From positions 2,108,001 through 2,172,000 of the forward strand of contig CP188828.1 of the NCBI GenBank assembly GCA_050110875.1: a stretch of 64,000 nucleotides of DNA, written 5' to 3'. This document shows positions 8,017 through 17,200 of this stretch, piece by piece. The translations under genes were made by a program, and so were the position numbers. A model generated the notes under the pieces. It searched no databases. It had not been told where the DNA came from and saw only the letters and a list, made by a program, of their open reading frames with translations. The DNA comes from Methyloligella sp050110875 (lineage in GTDB: Bacteria > Pseudomonadota > Alphaproteobacteria > Rhizobiales > Methyloligellaceae). How positions within the stretch are numbered: the first letter of the stretch is position 1; every line of letters begins with the position of its first letter.

Positions 8017-9519
8017 GTGAGCCGCTTGCTTTCCGCCGAGGCCCTTCTCGCCCAAGGGGCGACACCCGGTCCGCCGACCGAGGGCGCCATTGGCACGACA
8101 CCGCCATCGGCACCGGAAACGCCCGCTCCGTCGGGCGATATTCCGGTGGAAACCGAGCTGGAATCCGTCTCCGAAAGCCTCGACGAGACGGTCGATGCGG
8201 CAATGTCCTGGACCGAGCAGGCGCTCGATTTCATCCGCACCCATGTCCTGACCTGGGGCGTCGCGATGGAGCTTGCCGTCGTGGCGGTCGCGGCAGCCGC
8301 GGCCTATACGCTGGCGCGCCCGACCCAGCGGCTCCTGGCGCGCGTCTGGCCGGAGCCCGATGCGGCCAGCTATCTCGCCCTCATCGAACTTCGCAAGGTG
8401 GTCTTCAACCTCGTGGTGCCGCTCATCGCCGTGGTGCTGCTGTGGTTCGCCGCATCGATTCTCGGTCAGTTCGGCTTCGACCGCGTGATCCTCACCGCGG
8501 TGGCGAGCCTTCTGAACGCCTGGATCCTGATCCGCCTGTTCTCGACCCTGGTCCCGGACCCCTTCTGGTCGAAAACCTTCGCCGCCGTGGCGTGGATCAT
8601 CGCGGCTCTGAATATCCTTCAGCTGCTCGATCCCACCGTCGCCTTCCTGGACAGCATTGCGATCCGCATGGGCGCTATGCGGCTTTCGCTCTATCTCATC
8701 TTGAAAGGCGTCCTGTTCGCCGCGCTGCTGGTCTGGATCGCCAGCATGGTCGCCGGCGTGTTGAACTCCCGCATCCGGCGGACCAGCAGCTTCACCCCCT
8801 CGGTCCGCACCCTGATCGGCCAGAGCATCCGCCTCGCCCTGCTCTTCGGCGCGGTGATGATCGCGCTCAGCGCCGTCGGCGTCGATCTCACCGCCCTGAC
8901 CGTCCTGTTCGGCGGCATCGGCGTCGGCATCGGCTTCGGCCTTCAATCGGTCTTCAGCAACCTGGTCGCCGGCATCATTTTGCTTTCCGAGCGCAGCATC
9001 AAGGTCGGCGATTTCATCGAGCTGTCCGATACCGTGCGAGGCAATGTGCGCGAGATCACCATCCGCAGCACCCTCGTCACCACCAACGACAATATCGACG
9101 TGCTGGTCCCCAACTCCGAGTTCATCAGCAAGCAGATGGTGAACTGGACTCACCGGGACGCCTTCCGGCGCATCCGTATTCCCTTCGGGGTCGCCTACGG
9201 CACCGACAAGGAGCTGGTCCGCAAGGCCGGGCTGGAAGCCGCCGAGGAGGTGCCCCACACGCTGAAGGGTGTGAAAGGCCGCGAGCCGCAGGTTTGGCTG
9301 GTCGGCTTCGGCGATAGCAGCCTCGACTTCGAGCTTGTCGTCTGGCTCGATCCGGAATCGGTTCGCCGTCCCGCGGCCGTCAACGCCGCCTATTGCTGGG
9401 CCATCGAAAGCGCGCTCGCGAAATACAAGATCGAAATTCCCTTCCCTCAGCGCGATCTGCACATCCGCTCCGGCCACCTCCCAATCCTGCGCGAGCCTGA
9501 CGAACCGGACGCCGGCTAG
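8017..9519 (+). CDS. Mechanosensitive ion channel, MscS family
   Basis: Inner-membrane channel that opens under membrane tension during hypo-osmotic shock. Of its 500 aa, the first 75 are low-complexity and Pro/Ala/Glu-rich, followed by several membrane helices between about 85 and 290. The MscS core then begins with the Gly/Ala-packed pore helix (GGIGVGIGFGLQSVFSNLVAG), the beta domain (VGDFIELSDTVRGNVREI, VLVPNSEFISKQMVNWT) and the C-terminal alpha/beta domain with the PFPQRDLHI ending. It is larger than E. coli MscS (286 aa) because of extra N-terminal helices. The GTG start is the only in-frame choice, and its ribosome-binding site is weak. Confidence 0.92.
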   Translation: MSRLLSAEALLAQGATPGPPTEGAIGTTPPSAPETPAPSGDIPVETELESVSESLDETVDAAMSWTEQALDFIRTHVLTWGVAMELAVVAVAAAAAYTLARPTQRLLARVWPEPDAASYLALIELRKVVFNLVVPLIAVVLLWFAASILGQFGFDRVILTAVASLLNAWILIRLFSTLVPDPFWSKTFAAVAWIIAALNILQLLDPTVAFLDSIAIRMGAMRLSLYLILKGVLFAALLVWIASMVAGVLNSRIRRTSSFTPSVRTLIGQSIRLALLFGAVMIALSAVGVDLTALTVLFGGIGVGIGFGLQSVFSNLVAGIILLSERSIKVGDFIELSDTVRGNVREITIRSTLVTTNDNIDVLVPNSEFISKQMVNWTHRDAFRRIRIPFGVAYGTDKELVRKAGLEAAEEVPHTLKGVKGREPQVWLVGFGDSSLDFELVVWLDPESVRRPAAVNAAYCWAIESALAKYKIEIPFPQRDLHIRSGHLPILREPDEPDAG

Positions 9520-9572
9520 CGCTGTCCGAAAACCGTCATGGAACGCTGCCATAGCCGCGAGGTTTGGGAGGC

Positions 9573-10202
9573 ATGATAGAGACAGCGATGAACCAGCAGA
9601 ACGCCGAGCCCCGCAAGACAGGACCGGTGGAAGAGATCCTCGACCAGCTGGAGGATCTCGCCAGCCGATACGATCGCGTCACCCTCGGCGATATGATGAA
9701 TGCCCTCGGCAATCGCAGCTACGGCCCGTTTCTCATGATCCCGGCCCTGCTCGGCATCACGCCGATCGGCGGCATTCCCGGCGTTCCTACAATTCTGGCC
9801 GTCATCATCATCCTGTTCGCCGTGCAAATACTGCTCGGCCTCAAGCATCTTTGGGTCCCACAGTTCCTTCAGAAACGTGCGATCCCAGCAGACCGGATGA
9901 AGCACTCCTTGGACAAGCTCCGGCCCGCGGCGGAGCGGATGGATCGCTGGTTCCGCGGCAGGCTGGACCGGTTGACCGCCGAACCTTTCGTGCAAATTGC
10001 CGCCGGAGCCTGCGTTTTGCTCGCCCTCGCCATTCCGCCGCTAGAGCTTCTGCCCTTCGCCGTCGCCCTGCCCGCGCTTGCCATCGCCATGTTCGGTCTC
10101 GCCCTCTTGGTGAGCGACGGCGTTCTGATGATCGCCGCCTGCGCTGTCACCGGTCTGGCGATCGCCACTGGCTTCGGCTTTCTCGGGACAAATTTCTTTT
10201 AG
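9573..10202 (+). CDS. ExoD-family membrane protein
   Basis: Member of the ExoD family, named for a Sinorhizobium gene affecting exopolysaccharide production and alkaline tolerance. The molecular function is unknown. An N-terminal soluble part (VEEILDQLEDLASRYDRVTLGDMMNALGNRSYGPFLMIPAL) contains the family-typical NALGNRSYGP. Hydrophobic segments follow (GVPTILAVIIILFAVQILLGL, FVQIAAGACVLLALAIPPLELLPFAVALPALAIAMFGLALLVSDG). About 209 aa. The start is uncertain: GGGAGG lies only one base before this ATG, and a second ATG at 9588 is better spaced. It lies downstream of the MscS gene on the same strand, with a gap of about 50 bases. Confidence 0.85.
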   Translation: MIETAMNQQNAEPRKTGPVEEILDQLEDLASRYDRVTLGDMMNALGNRSYGPFLMIPALLGITPIGGIPGVPTILAVIIILFAVQILLGLKHLWVPQFLQKRAIPADRMKHSLDKLRPAAERMDRWFRGRLDRLTAEPFVQIAAGACVLLALAIPPLELLPFAVALPALAIAMFGLALLVSDGVLMIAACAVTGLAIATGFGFLGTNFF

Positions 10203-10257
10203 GCACAACACGCTGATTTATAACGTAAATACCGTCTTCCTCACCATGCAGACATGC

Positions 10258-10296
10258 CTGAACGCCATCTGAACGCTGCGTTCAAAACGGGTTCAA
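10258..10296 (+). promoter_or_regulatory. Four phased GAAC/GTTC half-sites upstream of the curlin operon
   Basis: CTGAACGC occurs at 10258-10265 and again at 10269-10276. GTTCAA occurs at 10280-10285 and 10291-10296. Each pair has an 11-base pitch, about one helical turn, and the two pairs face each other (TGAACG-CTG-CGTTCA is a perfect inverted repeat). The cluster ends 70 bases before the first curlin start, a plausible place for an activator or repressor site. The regulator is unknown. Confidence 0.45.
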
Positions 10297-10366
10297 GCCA
10301 GCCCCGATAGAAATCGTCCTCACAAGCGGCGAGAGAACGCGCCGCGCAAAACCTGGAGGACGAGAG

Positions 10367-10810
10367 ATGAAACTTCGCACCCTTTTGATCGCAGGCACCG
10401 CCGCAGCGAGCATGACGCTGGGCATCGGCCTCACCCCAGCCCAGGCCGGCGGCTCGTCATTCTTTGTCGAGCAGCGCGGCGCCTATAACGAGTTCGGCGG
10501 CAGCCAGTACGGCCACCGCAACCGCATGACCCTGCACCAGTATGGCCGGGGCAATACCTCCCTTCACAGTCAGAGGGGATGGAAGAATCGCGCCGTGGTC
10601 GGTCAGCAAGGCCACGGACATTTCGCCGACAGCTATCAGCGCGGCGGCCGCAACATCACCGGCATCGCCCAGTTCGGCTCCCACCACAAAGCCGTCACCA
10701 CCCAGCGCGGACGCGGCAATGCCCTCGCCGTCATCCAGGGCGGGCGCGGCAACAAGGCCGATGTCGTTCAGTCGGGCCGGGGCAACGTCACCGTCATCGT
10801 TCAGGACTGA
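10367..10810 (+). CDS. Curlin-repeat secreted amyloid subunit (CsgA-like)
   Basis: Secreted subunit of a curli-like amyloid fibre. A signal peptide (MKLRTLLIAGTAAASMTLGI..., cleavage after AQA at 27) is followed by curlin repeats of the form Q-x-G-x-x-N. Glutamines fall exactly every 11 residues at 36, 47, 58, 69, 80, 91, 102, 113, 124, 135 and 146, which gives ten complete beta-strand units and a last partial one. Gly follows two residues after nearly every Gln. The protein (147 aa) is unusually rich in Arg and His. GGAGG lies shortly before the ATG. A CsgH-like chaperone gene and a second curlin follow, forming one operon. No export pore gene (csgG) or csgE/csgF is in the window. Confidence 0.9.
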   Translation: MKLRTLLIAGTAAASMTLGIGLTPAQAGGSSFFVEQRGAYNEFGGSQYGHRNRMTLHQYGRGNTSLHSQRGWKNRAVVGQQGHGHFADSYQRGGRNITGIAQFGSHHKAVTTQRGRGNALAVIQGGRGNKADVVQSGRGNVTVIVQD

Positions 10811-10853
10811 CGCGGACACCCCGCCCGCCAACACCGAGCAAAGGAGAAAGATC

Positions 10854-11300
10854 ATGATCCGCATCCTGGCCCCGCTTTCCGTGGCCCTTCTCCCCCTCAG
10901 CATGGCGTGGGCGGCCGGCGGCTTCGCCGAGACCGCCGGCGCCCCTTCCATGGAGCTGCCCCTGCCGAAACCGTCCGCGAAGACCGGCTATGCGCCCGGT
11001 CGCGAGTGCGAGCTTCGCATCGGCGAACGGATGGGCACCGTGACCCTCGAAGGTTTCGCCTATGCCGATCGTCCGGCGGGCGGCTCTTACGAGTTGACCG
11101 TCCGTCAGGGCAGCGGTTCGCAAATCGTGCAAGGGGGCGAGTTCAGCGCCTATCCCGGCGAGAGCGAGCCCTTGAGCACCGTCGCGATCGGCTCTTCCGA
11201 TGGCTTCAGCGCCACCCTCACGGTCCATTGGGCCAGTGGCGGCGCGCCTTGCACCAAATCCATCGGGAACTCTGGTGGCGGCTTTCCAAGCATCCTCTAG
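10854..11300 (+). CDS. csgH: Curli-like amyloid fibre chaperone CsgH
   Basis: Periplasmic protein of 148 aa with a signal peptide (MIRILAPLSVALLPLSMAWA). The mature part resembles CsgH, a small beta-sandwich found mainly in alphaproteobacterial curli loci that keeps curlin subunits from polymerising before export. Visible traits are CELRIGERMGTVTLEG, alternating beta-type sequence (GGSYELTVRQGSGSQIVQGG, SATLTVHWASGG) and two cysteines (CELRI near the start of the domain, PCTKS near the end) that could pair. AAAGGAG sits 7 bases before the ATG. The longer open frame upstream overlaps the curlin gene out of frame and is not real. Its position between two curlins strongly supports the call. Confidence 0.8.
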   Translation: MIRILAPLSVALLPLSMAWAAGGFAETAGAPSMELPLPKPSAKTGYAPGRECELRIGERMGTVTLEGFAYADRPAGGSYELTVRQGSGSQIVQGGEFSAYPGESEPLSTVAIGSSDGFSATLTVHWASGGAPCTKSIGNSGGGFPSIL

Positions 11301-11324
11301 CTAAGAGAACTCAGGGAGAAGACC

Positions 11325-11759
11325 ATGACACGCACCACCGCCAAAAGCGCCCTCGCCGCCCTGACCATCGGCCTCTGCACCATGAGCATACCGGCCGCCG
11401 CCTTCGCCGGCGGCACCATAAGCTTCGGCGTCACCCCGAGCGGCGACACCGCCCGGATGATCAGCACCGGCCTGCAGATCTATTCCATGGTGCAGGACCA
11501 CAAGAACGGCTCCAAAGGCCGCAAGAGGAATAGCGCCCATGTCGATCAGAAGGGGAAACGCAACGCCGCGGCGATCGGCCAGAGCGGGCGCGGCAATAAC
11601 GGCTTCATCGTCCAGCGCGGCGACGACCACAGCGCCACCCTGGATCAGCGCGGCCGCAACAACACCCTCGGCGTGATCCAGTTCGGTCGCGGCGCCACCT
11701 TCGACGGAAGCCAGAGAGGCTATGGCCGCAACGCCATCGTCTTCCAAGGCGGGTGGTAG
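11325..11759 (+). CDS. Second curlin-repeat protein (CsgA/CsgB-like)
   Basis: A 144-aa exported curlin. The signal peptide ends near FAGG (about residue 28). A non-repeat segment of about 40 residues follows (ISFGVTPSGDTARMISTGLQ), then curlin units with glutamines exactly 11 apart at 75, 86, 97, 108, 119, 130 and 141 (HVDQKGKRN, IVQRGDDHS, GVIQFGRGA). The shorter repeat array and extra N-terminal segment would fit a nucleator (CsgB-like) role, but this is inference. AGGGAGAA precedes the ATG. It is the last gene of the three-gene operon and is followed by a strong hairpin. Confidence 0.87.
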   Translation: MTRTTAKSALAALTIGLCTMSIPAAAFAGGTISFGVTPSGDTARMISTGLQIYSMVQDHKNGSKGRKRNSAHVDQKGKRNAAAIGQSGRGNNGFIVQRGDDHSATLDQRGRNNTLGVIQFGRGATFDGSQRGYGRNAIVFQGGW

Positions 11760-11773
11760 CTTTGCCTGGGAGA

Positions 11774-11813
11774 ACGCCTCTCGAAGTGCAGCCCCCGGTA
11801 CTTCGAGAGGCGT
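11774..11813 (+). terminator. Perfect 14-bp stem-loop after the curlin operon
   Basis: ACGCCTCTCGAAGT and ACTTCGAGAGGCGT form a perfect 14-bp stem with a 12-base loop, 14 bases after the second curlin stop. There is no T-run, so it may act as a terminator or as an mRNA 3' stabiliser. Confidence 0.65.
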
Positions 11814-11980
11814 CGCCGGATGGTTTCAATCGTAATTCCGCAAATTGGATTCATCGGCAGGACAAAAGAGTAACGATTCTCCTGCACAATAAGCTCAATC
11901 GGAAATTTTAACCGCCAACTGTCAATGCCCGGCCAAAGTGCGTTCGACAGTAATCTCTTGGAACGGCGCAGGGTCATACG

Positions 11981-14194
11981 ATGATGGCCGATTTCCTAAG
12001 CCCTCAGCTCGACTTCATATATTTCTTCTACGGTCTCGCCTTCATTCTGCTGGGAGCGGTCTGTTTCGCCATCGGACGGACCGACCATCGCGCGGTTTGG
12101 GCTTGGCTCGGCGGCTTCGGACTGGTTCATGGCGCCACCGAGTGGCTCGATCTCACGGCCCTGATCCTTGGCGACACGCCGATCTTCGCTTGGATCAGAA
12201 CTGGCGTGATGACCCTCTCATATCTCTTGCTATGCGAGTTCGCCCGGATCGTCGCGCGCCAATCGGGCTTCAGGGTACCCGGCCGCTGGATTTACGCGGT
12301 GCTATTGCTGACAGTCGTTATCGGCGGCTGGTTCGGCGGAAATCCAGAGGCCAATGCCATCGCCCGCTACGCTTTCGGTCTGACGGGCTCTTTCGCGACA
12401 GCTTACATCTTCGCCTACTACGCCAAACGTCTTGCGGGCCGCGAGGCCACACTCGCGGCCGGCACCGCCATAGGCTTTGTGCTCTATGGTGTTATGGCCG
12501 GGATGATCGTTCCGGAAGCGCCGATTTGGCCGGCAAGCGTCTTGAACTATGCCTGGTTCACGGATCTTACCGGACTGCCCATCCAACTGGTCCGCGGCCT
12601 CTTGGCTTGCTGGATGTCCTTCGCCATCTGGTCGATCTGGGGCCAGAAGCTTATCGATCAGATGGCGTCGAGCGGCTACTCCAGGCACCTCCATCGTCTC
12701 TTCGCCATAACCCTCGTCGCGATGGGCAGCATCCTGATCTGCGGTTGGATCCTGACCCAGTATCTCGGCGGCATGTACAAGACCAGCATCGAGCAGGAAT
12801 CCAATGGGCATATGGACCTCGTCCGCAGCCATCTCGATCGCGAGATGGCTATGCTCGATGCGATGACGGTTTCCCTCGCCGGCTCTCCCACGATCAAGTC
12901 GTTGGTGAAGGGCGACGAAGGAGGCGACCGTGAGCAGGCCCAGGCTCTTCTCGACCTCGATGTCGAGCTGTCCGGCGGTCATTTCGGTCTCGTCCTCGAT
13001 CGGAACGGCTCGGTGCTTGTCCGTTCGACCAAGGAGATTATGAGCCAAGCGGAGCTTGAGAAGATCCTCGCTTCACCGCTGGCAAACCGTGCGTTGCTAG
13101 GCTACCCCGTCCATCAGCTGGACTACGAAGAACTCACTGGCTCGACCCACTACAATGTCGGCTTCCCAATCAGGAATGCGGCGAATGATGTGATCGGTGC
13201 CGTGATATTGGAGAGGTCGCTCGACCGGTTCGCACAGGATCTCAGAGGAATCGAGCACCCGTTCATGCTGGTCGATCGAAGTGGCGTGATCGCGCTTTCC
13301 AACCAGGACGACCTGATCCGGAAACCGGTTTGGCCGCTCTCTCCGAGCACCCAAGAGACTGCACTTGCCAAATATGGCGCGCTCAATCTTCCCCCATTGT
13401 TGAAAACCCCTCTCACCTCCAGCGATTGGATCAATCTCGGGGGCGTGCGCACTTTCGTTCAACGCGAGCCGGCAGGTCATAGCCATTGGTCGATTGTGAC
13501 CCTGACGACCGCCCGCGGCATTTATGCCAGCCGCGTGCTCGGTATCGTCATCACCTTGATGACCACGGCCACCGCGCTCGTCTATCTCGCAGGCCGCGAA
13601 CGGCGTATCCACGACCGGCTTCAGATGGACCGTCAGACGGAACTCGAAGCGCTGGCCAAGGATCTCTCCCAGCAAGCCACCACCGACCCCCTTACGGGAC
13701 TCAGCAACCGCCTGGGTTTCGATCGGCGATTGCTGCTGGAGATCGCCCGCGCCGAGCGCTACGACAACCCGCTTTCCCTGATCCTCTACGATATCGACCA
13801 CTTCAAGCAGGTGAACGATACCCACGGCCACCAGGTCGGCGACCAAGTTCTCGTTACCCTGTCCGGGGTGATCTCCAAACGGCTCCGCAAGACCGATTTC
13901 CTGGCCCGCTGGGGCGGTGAGGAGTTTGTGATTCTCGTACCGCACGGCACCGGCAAGCATGTCACGGAGCTTGCCAATACGCTGCGCCGCGCCGTGCAGG
14001 CGCACAGCTTTCCTAATGTCGGCGATGTGACCTGCAGCTTTGGTGTGGCCGAGCTCATACCAGGTGATACGCCGGCCAGCCTGGTCGCCCGCGCCGATGC
14101 AGCACTCTACGAGGCGAAATTGAATGGGCGAAACCGGGTGGAACAGGTGCAAGCCCCGAGACAAGGCGGCGCCGGCTTACACCGCGTGGCGTGA
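11981..14194 (+). CDS. Membrane-bound sensor diguanylate cyclase (GGDEF)
   Basis: Makes cyclic di-GMP from two GTP. Of its 737 aa, the N-terminal half has about eight membrane helices (FIYFFYGLAFILLGAVCFAIG ... LFAITLVAMGSILICGWILTQYL). An extracytoplasmic sensor region follows (about 265-505, dCACHE-like: FGLVLDRNGSVLVRS, HPFMLVDRSGVIALSNQ), then one more helix (VLGIVITLMTTATALVYLA). The C-terminal cyclase domain has an intact active site GGEEF at 645-649 and an inhibitory RKTD (RxxD) site at 636-639. The domain opens with TTDPLTGLSNRLGF. There is no EAL domain. It lies directly downstream of the curlin operon, and because c-di-GMP commonly drives curli expression, a functional link is plausible. 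Confidence 0.92.
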   Translation: MMADFLSPQLDFIYFFYGLAFILLGAVCFAIGRTDHRAVWAWLGGFGLVHGATEWLDLTALILGDTPIFAWIRTGVMTLSYLLLCEFARIVARQSGFRVPGRWIYAVLLLTVVIGGWFGGNPEANAIARYAFGLTGSFATAYIFAYYAKRLAGREATLAAGTAIGFVLYGVMAGMIVPEAPIWPASVLNYAWFTDLTGLPIQLVRGLLACWMSFAIWSIWGQKLIDQMASSGYSRHLHRLFAITLVAMGSILICGWILTQYLGGMYKTSIEQESNGHMDLVRSHLDREMAMLDAMTVSLAGSPTIKSLVKGDEGGDREQAQALLDLDVELSGGHFGLVLDRNGSVLVRSTKEIMSQAELEKILASPLANRALLGYPVHQLDYEELTGSTHYNVGFPIRNAANDVIGAVILERSLDRFAQDLRGIEHPFMLVDRSGVIALSNQDDLIRKPVWPLSPSTQETALAKYGALNLPPLLKTPLTSSDWINLGGVRTFVQREPAGHSHWSIVTLTTARGIYASRVLGIVITLMTTATALVYLAGRERRIHDRLQMDRQTELEALAKDLSQQATTDPLTGLSNRLGFDRRLLLEIARAERYDNPLSLILYDIDHFKQVNDTHGHQVGDQVLVTLSGVISKRLRKTDFLARWGGEEFVILVPHGTGKHVTELANTLRRAVQAHSFPNVGDVTCSFGVAELIPGDTPASLVARADAALYEAKLNGRNRVEQVQAPRQGGAGLHRVA

Positions 14195-14221
14195 ATTTGG
14201 ACAGCGGCGAAGGCCTGCGAC

Positions 14222-17200
14222 CTACGCCGCCTCCTTCTTCACCGGCGTGATCTCGGCTTCTTCGTGCTCTTCCTCCGGCTCTTCGAGCCGGTAGCCGACC
14301 AAGCGCATCACCGCGAGGGTGAGCGCCGGCAGGAAGGTGAGCGTCACCACCGCCGTGCCCATGATCCCGAACAGCACGATGGCGCCCACGCCCCGATAGA
14401 GCTCCGTCCCCGCGCCAGGAATGAAGACCAGAGGAGCCAGACCGCAGATCGTCGTGACTGTAGACATGGCGATCGGCCTGAGCCGAGAGGATACCGCTTC
14501 CATCACGGCTTCCTTCGCCCCGAACCCTTCCTCGCGCACGTTATAGAGCGCCCGGTCGACAATCAGGATCGGGTTGTTCACCACCGTTCCCATCAGTATC
14601 AGGAACCCCAGCATGGAGATCATGTCGAAGGGTTGGATGAGCGGCTCCATGCCGAACATCGGCAGCATTCCGCCCACCCAATTCATCAGGAAAAGCCCGA
14701 CGATGCCCCCGGCGACGCCGAGCGGGATCGTCGTCATGATGAGCAGCGGATAGCCCCAATGGGTGAAGATCGCCACCAACAGCAGATAGATGATGGCGAT
14801 CGCGACCACGTAATTGCCGAACAGCGCCTCGCGAGTCGCATCCAGCTCGTCGCTTGCGCCGGAGATCGTCATGCCGATGCCTTGAGGCACCTGCCCCCCT
14901 TCGCGCAGGTAATCGACGAGCTCGCTGCGCACCCGCGCCACGCCGGTTTCCAGCGCCACATTCTCCGGCGGGATGATGTTGAGGGTCACCGTGCGCCTGC
15001 CGTCGATGCGGCGGATGGTGCTGGTGTCCACCGTCTCCTTGATATCGGCCAGCGCGGAGAGCGGCACCGCCGTGCCTTGCGGCGTATAGACCGGCAGCAT
15101 CCCGACATTGTCGAGAGTCGTGTCGACGCCGTTCCGGCTGTAGAAATAGATGTCGATCTTCTCGTCATCCCGGAAGAACTCGCCCACATAGGCCCCGTCC
15201 GTGAAGGCGGCCACCGTGAAGCCAAGATCCTCCGCCGTCATACCGAGCTCCGCCGCCCGGTCCCATTTCGGCCGCACCTCGATCAGCGGTTGGGACAGGG
15301 TCAATGTCGGCGGATCGGCCTGGATACGCGGATTGTCGAAGATCTCGTTCGCCCGTGCGTAAGCGGCGGACGCCACCGCATAAACCTCCTGCAATCGCCG
15401 TCCCGAGATGTCGAGACTGACGCTGCGCGTGCCGCCATCGTTGCTGGTGATGATCGAGCCCCGCGAAACGAAGGCGCGCATGCCCGCATAAGTCTCGTAT
15501 TTCTCCGTGACGATATCCATGAGCACGCCGATATCGCCGGGATCGACTGTCTCGGCGATAATCCGCAGGCCATCCGGCTCGATCATCAGGAAGATGTATT
15601 TGAGCGCAGGCACCGGCGTCTCGCCCGCATGGAAACGCTCCGGATCGTCGTCGACAAACGGCAGCAGCCAGTCCTGAAGCTCCCTGCCGATCTCGCTCAT
15701 GGTCTCCAGATTGTAGCCCGGCGGCGCGTTCATCCTGGCGAACATCTTGGGCTCCTCGCCCTCTGGCAGATATTCCGCCGGCGGGGTGAGGAAGAAGATC
15801 ACCGCCGCGCTCGCCCCGGCCACGCCAGCGATGCAGAGAAAGCGCCGGAACGCGGTCGCGGTGAGCCAGCCGACCCCGCGCACGATCGGCCCATTGCCCA
15901 TCCCGACATCGTCCTCGGAATAATCCGTCCCCTTGGGCATCAGGTCGAGATAGGCCGCCGCCGTCGGCACCACCAGAATAGCCACCAGCATGGATGCCAG
16001 GATCGAGGCGGAGACGGCGACCGCGATGTCCGAATAAAGCTGCCCCGCCTCCTCCTGAATGAAGACGATGGGAATGAAGACCAGGACGGTGGTCAGGGTC
16101 GAGGCGAGCACCGCCGGCCAAACCTGACGCACGCCGACCACGGCCGCCCGCAATCGATCGAGCCCGCGCCGCCTGGCAAGATCGATGCTCTCCAAGACGA
16201 CGATGGAGTTGTCCAGGGTCATGCCGATGGCGAATGCGACACCGGCAAGCGAGATCACGTTGATGGTCCGGCCCGCCACGAGCAAACCGAGGAATGCCGC
16301 GATGGTGCAGATAGGAATGCCGATCACACCCACCACCGTGGCCTTCGGCGACCGCAGGAAGAGATACATCACCAATGTCGCCAGCACCGCGCCGATGGCG
16401 AGATTGGTCCAGACATTGGCGATGGAGGCTTCCACATAGGTGACGTCGTCCGCCGTCCTCTCCAGGATCATGCCGGCTGGTTCGAGGATCTCCTCGTTGA
16501 TCGGACCGATCTCCGCCATCACCGCATTCTTGATAGCGATCACATTGGAGCCTGCTTCCCGCCGGATGGAGAGGAAGATGATCGGCCGCTCGTTCACGAA
16601 GCCTCTTTGATAGATCTCGAAATGGTCGAGCTTCACCTCGGCAACGTCCTTCAGCCGGGTGATGGTGCCGCCGCGCCGCGCGATGATCAGCTCTGAAAGG
16701 GATTCGGGATCGTCGAAGCGCCCGATCGTCCGCAGCAGGTAGCGCCGCTTGCCGCTTTCGATCTCGCCGCCGGAGGTATCCCGGTTCCGGTTCCGCACCG
16801 CCTCGCGGACTTCCGCCATGGTCAGGCCGCGCTCCGCCAAGGCCGCGGAATCGAACAGGATCTGGATCTGCTTCTCCGCCCCGCCTCCGACGCTGACGCG
16901 GCTCACATCCCGGATGCTCTCCAGTCTTGGCCGGACATTGTCGTCCACGAAGTCCCGCATCATGTCCATGTCGAGCTCGCGCGGATTGCCCGGCAGGGGC
17001 GACACGCGGAAATACATGAACGAGTTGGCGCTGAAGGAGCTGGCGAAGATGCGCGGCTGATCGACATTCTCCGGATAGGAGGGAACCTGGCTCAGCGCGT
17101 TGTTGATGCGGATCATCGTCTCGTTGAGATCGATGTTGAACGGGAACTCCAGCTCGATCTCCGCGCTGCCGCTGGACGATCGGCTGATCAACCGCTCGAG

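Noticed and set aside
7654..9552. 632-codon minus-strand open frame covering the MscS gene
   Set aside because: Composition is typical of an antisense frame (Asp/Gly/Glu/Arg/His-rich). The MscS gene opposite has clear family motifs.
10382..10810. Regular repeats in the curlin gene considered as a CRISPR array
   Set aside because: The repeats are at protein level with an 11-codon period and variable DNA. There are no identical repeats with spacers and no cas genes.
14264..16696. 810-codon open frame on the plus strand opposite the RND pump
   Set aside because: His/Arg/Asp-rich sequence with no family features. It is the antisense shadow of a high-GC gene.
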